DNA from: Laguncularia racemosa
Taxonomy: Eukaryota; Streptophyta; Magnoliopsida; Myrtales; Combretaceae
Length of the DNA stretch: 64,000 nt
Reading direction: 5' to 3'
Assembly: GCA_037954665.1 (NCBI GenBank)
Contig: JBBMOL010000140.1
Location: forward strand, 930,001-994,000
In this document: one piece after another, positions 58,801 through 64,000 of the stretch
Position numbering within the stretch: the stretch's first letter is position 1
Layout of the letters: every line of letters starts with the position of its first letter
Translations under genes and position numbers: made by a program
The notes under the pieces: model-generated
The model's database searches: none
What the model saw: the letters and a program-made list of their open reading frames with translations, nothing else
Told to the model about the DNA's origin: nothing

Positions 58801-59598
58801 ATTTCTGGTACAAGATAGCTAAAATATTACATAAAATTTAAGAGCTAAATAAATTATTCTGACCAGAGCACTTTTGCTGCCTTTATGTAAGCATATATGC
58901 TTTTTGATTGATTCAACATTTGACTGAAATGTCATGACTCATGACCTAAAAGAATTAGGTGAAAACCTCTTATGACCTATCCTATACAATTTCAATATTT
59001 CATTTTTTGCTAAGCATTCAAGCCCTTTTGTAGCAACATCGCTTTCAAGGATCTTATATGGTTTTTTTACCAAAAATAAAACAAAAATGAAGTAGAAGAA
59101 AAAGTTGAAATCCAAAGATCATCATCTATATATTTTTAAAACAAAATAAAATCTTATACTTCTAGACTCAAAATCTAAAGGTATTATAAATTTTGATTGC
59201 CAAATATGCAAAACTCAATTGGAACATGATAGGTGTAAAATTATATCTGAAAACTTATTCAAATTCTCGTGTAAAGATACCTTATCGTATTTAATCAGTC
59301 TAATACAACCTAACTCAAAAGGTTGACCTTTCATCCATTTGGCCCCAAAAAGCCAATATAACACAATAACTTTCTAACTCTCCATGGAAGGTATTAAGCA
59401 TAACCAATTCAATCCAATTGACTCATACTAGACCAAAGCATTTTCTGTTTCCTTCCTCATTCAAAACTTTTTCCACACCAAATTTAAATTAACAGGTCTT
59501 GGTTGTAATCGGTGAGTATTGTTGTGTTTTTGTTGTACCTTTTCATTGTTGAGGAATTTTAAATTTAAATTCATATTTCTATAGACAATACTCAAGTC

Positions 59599-59640
<42 letters not shown>

Positions 59641-62600
59641 TAGGTCTAAAATCATTTTCCTTTTTCTTCTCTTTTGCGAAAGTTCCTATCAGCGACAGTT
59701 CTGGAATTTCATTTTCAATCGCTCTGTTGCTAGGTATATATATCATCAGCATTCGAACTGTCCCTCTCATTGGTTTCATTACCCGTACACTACATGCCAT
59801 ATGGATTTTGCCGACCTTAATTTCATGAAATTTCGTCTTTCTTGAGTAGAGAGTGACATAAATAGTTGGAATCCTGACCATTCTCGTCCTACTTCTAATT
59901 TCTACTTAGCTAGCGTGGCTTCGGACCGAACCATTGGGATCCCACCAAGCAAGGAAGTCCACGCATACCCAATAACATCATGGTGTTTTTGAATTGAAGT
60001 TTATACGGTTAAGCAGGGATAAAACCGGATAGATTCTTAAGATATCTATTTTTAAAATACTTTTTATTACAAGTGTGGTATATAAAAATTTTAAATTCGC
60101 ATATAAAATCGTTATCTTATGTATCCTAATATCATTTGCGAGTGTTGTTAAGAATAGATGTACCTAAAAAGTAAAAAGAGAGTGGACCACATGATACAGC
60201 GTAGAATTAAGTGGTGTGTGCATATATTGCAGCCCCATCAGTCTTGATTCCTCCAATCACTGACTATGACTGGGCCAATCATATGAGAGGGCGTCATAAT
60301 AGATCTTAGAAAGGACAAAACATAAGATAGATGGGTTGTTATCGATTGGATGGATTAATATAGTAATAAAGAAAGTGCAGAAGGTTAAACCAAAATTCTC
60401 AACATCTCGATTGATTGATTGTGTGTTATGAATTGACTTTAGGGTTTGTCCATGTGTAAAATAGCACGTTATGCATTGCTACTGATAGATTGTGTTGTGT
60501 GGACGTTTCAGAAAACCTTCATGATTGTATGGAATTCCAAACTTCCAGAATTGAGTACCCTCTCAATAGGTGTGTAAATTTCAAGTTAGATGTGCATGTA
60601 TCACGTCTCTTCTTCATGTGGCCTTCTTACGTGTGTGGTGGGGCATTCCTTTTTTTCTTTTTTTCTAGAAAAAAAAATCCATTGACGAGTGGAAAAACAA
60701 ATATATATAATAAAAAAAAAAAACTATTTTTAACATATTAATAAGTGTCTCGAGATCTCATGTTAATATAACTTCGATTAAATAGCATTTATGGCTTGAG
60801 ACCACAAAAGATGGTGGGTAAGCTAGGAGAATGGTAGTTGGTTCTGGACCGTAGACTTTGTATTTGCTCTAGAAGAAGAATTTGCTTCTCCTTTTGTTCA
60901 TACCTATTTCGAGGGAATCAAGAATATGTTCTGCTAAACAAATCTTCCCTAAGAATCCTTAGTATTTAATAGAACAATGGATGAAGCGATACGAGTGTTT
61001 TTAGAATACTTATTAAGAATCAAATAAAATAAAATTTATTATATTTTTTTAAATTAATTATATACTAAACAAAAAAAAACATATAAAAAAGTATAAAGTT
61101 TTTTCTTATTTAACCTTTTAATATGTGTACTATGGCACCCATTAATATTTTCCTCAATAAATATAATAATCTAATTTAAAAAAAAAAAAGGTTTTGTTAC
61201 TTACGTAATTGTGAAGCTTGTTCTCCTTCTCATAAGTCTTTCCGACATACATATCTTCAATCTCTTTACGTAATTATTAAAAAAAAAAAAAAAGAAAGGT
61301 TTTGTTAATACTTCTTTCTTCAATCCTTTTTCTTTTTCTTTTTCTTTTTCTTTTGTGTTAATACACTGTGTGTTCTATGTGATTCACATTTTAAAATTGA
61401 CACCCAAAAAGGGAAAATGATTTGGGGTCATCAGGTCCTATTTTTCACTCGGAAATTAGAAGCTTGAATGATGTGGATGCTGATTTTGCTAACTTATGGA
61501 AATCCATTATAACATATATAGTGTCGGAAGCTTATCGTTTTATCTATTATAATTGTGAGTAGTCTAATTATTATATTTTTAAATATCAAAATCATGCTAA
61601 TATCCTATTAAATGACTATTATGTAATTATTATATTACAATCATTGCATATAGTAGCCTATATCTAGTTATTATTAAATTGCTAAGAAAATCTCAAAAAT
61701 TGCCTCTTCACAAAAATCAAGAAGTAAGCAATTATTATCGATATGCATTTCAAAATACGAGAGTTTTTATTATTATTATTATTATTATTAATCCCTTTAA
61801 AAAATTAATGTTTATACTATTAAGTTATAAGAACCTTAACAAAATATAAAGGATATTAATCAATATCTTAATGACACATATTATTAAAAACCAAATAAAA
61901 AATTCTTTTCATCCTTTGTTACACTTATAAAACATTTAATTAATGGTAAAAAGCGTCTCCAAAGTAATTATTATTATTATTATTTGTATGACCCCTGAAT
62001 TCTTGATAAGTGACAAAGACTCATTTTAACGAAGGTTGAAATATGTATCATTCATTTTCATTCATAGGTAGACCGACTGAATCGGTCCAAAATAACATTC
62101 CTAGGAGAAACGAAGTAAAAGTGTCGTTGTGATAATTATGCATTGATCTTCAAGTACTGTAATTTCATTGGACCGATCCTTACGATAATGCCACTAGCAC
62201 TAAGATTTAATATAATTTACTAAATTATCTAACTTTCAAGTGGGTTAATCAGCTACTAACCATGCATAAGCGTGTTCATTTAAGATAATTAAAATAATTA
62301 ATAATCGTTTATTTACTGAGATAGATGATGTAAACCTCAAACAGTTGTTACTCACAAGGTAATACAGAAACATAGTAAAAGGACATCATACTTTCAAGTC
62401 ATTGAAAGGGCAACTTACCCAAGAATAATCGAGGATATATAAACTCGAATTTTAGTAAAGGAAAATGGGTCTTTTTATCTTTTCGAGATTCTCTCAATTT
62501 TAATTTTTTTATTTTATTTTGATTTATAATTTAATTATTAAAACTATTTAAATTTTTTAATTATTTTATAATATCATTATGATATCATCTATTTTCATAT

Positions 62601-63400
62601 AATATAATACGATTGATAATAAGTAATCATGCAAGTGATTCCGCTTAATGGTGATGTGGAATCAACGAATTATTCATAGTCTGGAAAAGGAAAACATTAA
62701 AAGAGAACCTTGTTTCCTCTTTGTCCCCTCTAAGTTAAGAAATGAAATGGCCCACGCCCACCTTCTGATAATCAATGTAAACCTTAAATATAATGCTCTA
62801 TTTGGAGCTTTGCGTGCGTCTGTTTGTGGGACAAACGTGCATTCCTTGGCAAGTGTTTATACAATTTAGAAAGCTTGAAGCGTGTTGATGCTTCTTAGTA
62901 CATGATGATGGTTGAATTTCAAGTTACAGAACCTGGCCTTTCATAATTATTGTGTACCAAATTTAATATACCTCGTTTTGGGTGGGAGTGGGACCCCATG
63001 ATGTTTATCTACCTCGATGTGAGCGATTTTACAAATTCAATTGTTGCAATATGTATATATCAAATAAAACAAATTAGGTTGAAATTCTGCCAAATGAAAC
63101 TCCTCTTCCAGTGTTCTCTTTTGCTAGAGGAGTGTAATAGGAGATCCTTTATCTATTTATTTATTTATAATAGGAATGGAGTTTTTTAGTTATATAATTG
63201 ATAAAGAAGCTCATGAAGGATGATGGTCCCCTTTTTGAATTAGGGGAAGCTTTTTGAAATTTTTTTATATAATGCTTGTTGACGGTGTAGTTTCTTTATA
63301 GTAGAAGCTAATAAAGAAAATCTAGTTACAATAAAAAGAAAAGGTGTTGGATGCTTTCTATTCCTTATTAGGCAGAATCTTCAAGATTCAAATTAGTGTT
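55840..63400. other. Gene-free AT-rich region
   Basis: No supported gene. Contains TA runs (56877-56894, 58599-58623, 59603-59636), CA repeat (58090-58104), a TTTTTC repeat (about 61323-61352) and an ATT repeat (61762-61792). 59690-59990 is a less AT-rich segment with a 100-codon open frame (59579-59881, -) of no recognised family, part of which is translated TA repeat. 62640-62870 is also more complex, without a recognised domain. Confidence 0.45.
59603..59636. repeat. (TA)n microsatellite
   Basis: About 34 bp of uninterrupted TA dinucleotide, overlapping the end of an unrecognised open frame. Confidence 0.95.
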
Positions 63401-63407
63401 AAATTTT

Positions 63408-64000
63408 GGTAAATACTTGGTTATCCTCTATTATATGGCAAAACTCCAATCTTGTCTCAACTGAATTTGATAGTAGAAAAAGCACAAAAAATACTCACGG
63501 TGGAAAGCCAGGAATTTAAGCATGGCTAAATGATTATTACTTGCAAAAACAACATTAGAATCATTGTCAATATATTACATGCAGGTTAATAAGCTTCTAG
63601 CCAAAATAATTCAAAGGATTGGTAAAGTTATTGGGAATTTTCTTTGGAATGGGAAAGAATAACAAAGCCAAAAGATAGAGGTGGTTTAGCATTGACTAAT
63701 TTAGAAAGAAAAAAATAAAGCATATATCTGCAAAAGAGGATGGGAATCAAAGAATAGAAAAATGTTATGGACAACATTAGTTAAAGATAAATATCAAAAA
63801 GGATATGGAGGAATCCAAGCTCACAAAATGCAAGAAATTCATCCCTAGTTACCAAAAAAATTATAAATATGCAAAATTAATTCGAAAGATTAATAAAGTT
63901 ATCATAATTTTCTTTGGAATGGAGTCAAAAAGTACACCAGATAAATTGGGGTTGAATAACAAAACCAAAAGAGAGAGGTGGATTAGGGATTAATTTAGAA
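63408..64000 (+). pseudogene. LINE (non-LTR retrotransposon) reverse transcriptase fragment, partly duplicated
   Basis: In shifting frames the plus strand reads landmarks of the C-terminal reverse transcriptase region of plant LINEs: KYLGYPLLYGKTPILSQLN, KARNLSMA (the SWKARxLSxAGR block), TTLESLSIYYMQ (LPIYYM block), IGKVIGNFLWNG (RDFLWNG block), then ITKPKDRGGLALTNLERKNK and a W/K-rich segment. At about 63869 the block starts again (KLIRKINKVIIIF with LWNG, then ITKPKERGGLGI), about 266 bp after its first occurrence, so the copy contains an internal tandem duplication or two adjacent fragments. Stops and frameshifts are frequent. It continues past the window end. Confidence 0.82.

Noticed and set aside
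59579..59881. 100-codon minus-strand frame
   Set aside because: The C-terminal part is translated TA repeat and the rest matches no family I know.
1..64000. CRISPR arrays, operons, ribosome binding sites, bacterial terminators
   Set aside because: The window is plant nuclear DNA; no regularly spaced repeat-spacer arrays or prokaryotic gene organisation were seen.

Overview
This is nuclear DNA from a flowering plant, probably a eudicot with a repeat-rich genome. It is strongly AT-rich and holds only three convincing host genes, all on the minus strand and all interrupted by or preceded by plant-type introns. The rest is transposable elements in various states of decay. I cannot name the species from the sequence.

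Layout. 1-6491: the degraded 5' part of a minus-strand Ty3/gypsy element of Tat/Ogre type (reverse transcriptase fragment, gag-like fragments, tRNA-Arg-type primer binding site, 5' LTR). A second LTR of the same family is nested inside that LTR with an exact 5-bp target duplication. 6492-11358: old repeat-derived DNA with a 534-bp MITE that has ~125-bp inverted repeats and a 9-bp target duplication. 11364-13412: a third LTR of the family, solo, with an exact 5-bp duplication. 16553-20145: a hAT-type DNA transposon with degenerate ends, an 8-bp duplication (7 of 8 matching) and a decayed BED/hAT transposase. 23001-25434: an intact four-exon NPH3/RPT2-like BTB gene. 25557-34418: gene-free, with a multi-copy hairpin element near 27.7-28.4 kb. 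34424-39217: a structurally complete Ty1/copia element with a 1420-codon polyprotein. 40326-43160: a WNK11-type kinase gene with a 5'UTR intron. 43210-51807: gene-free. 51808-55833: a PAT1-type GRAS regulator with an intronless CDS and probably two promoters. 55840-63400: gene-free. 63408-64000: a degraded LINE reverse transcriptase fragment running off the window.

The three host genes are not an operon-like set. The NPH3-like protein is a probable CUL3 adaptor of the phototropism-related family, the GRAS protein belongs to the branch that includes a phytochrome A signalling factor, and the WNK is a small cytoplasmic kinase. A light-signalling theme is possible but the linkage is likely accidental.

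The most unusual observation is in the Ogre-like LTRs. All three copies carry, in element orientation, a 16-bp perfect palindrome, then exactly 31 bp later a tRNA-like box A, a box B and a short T-run, all upstream of a CACGTG box and a TATA box. This looks like a Pol III-type module placed inside the U3 of a Pol II-type LTR promoter.
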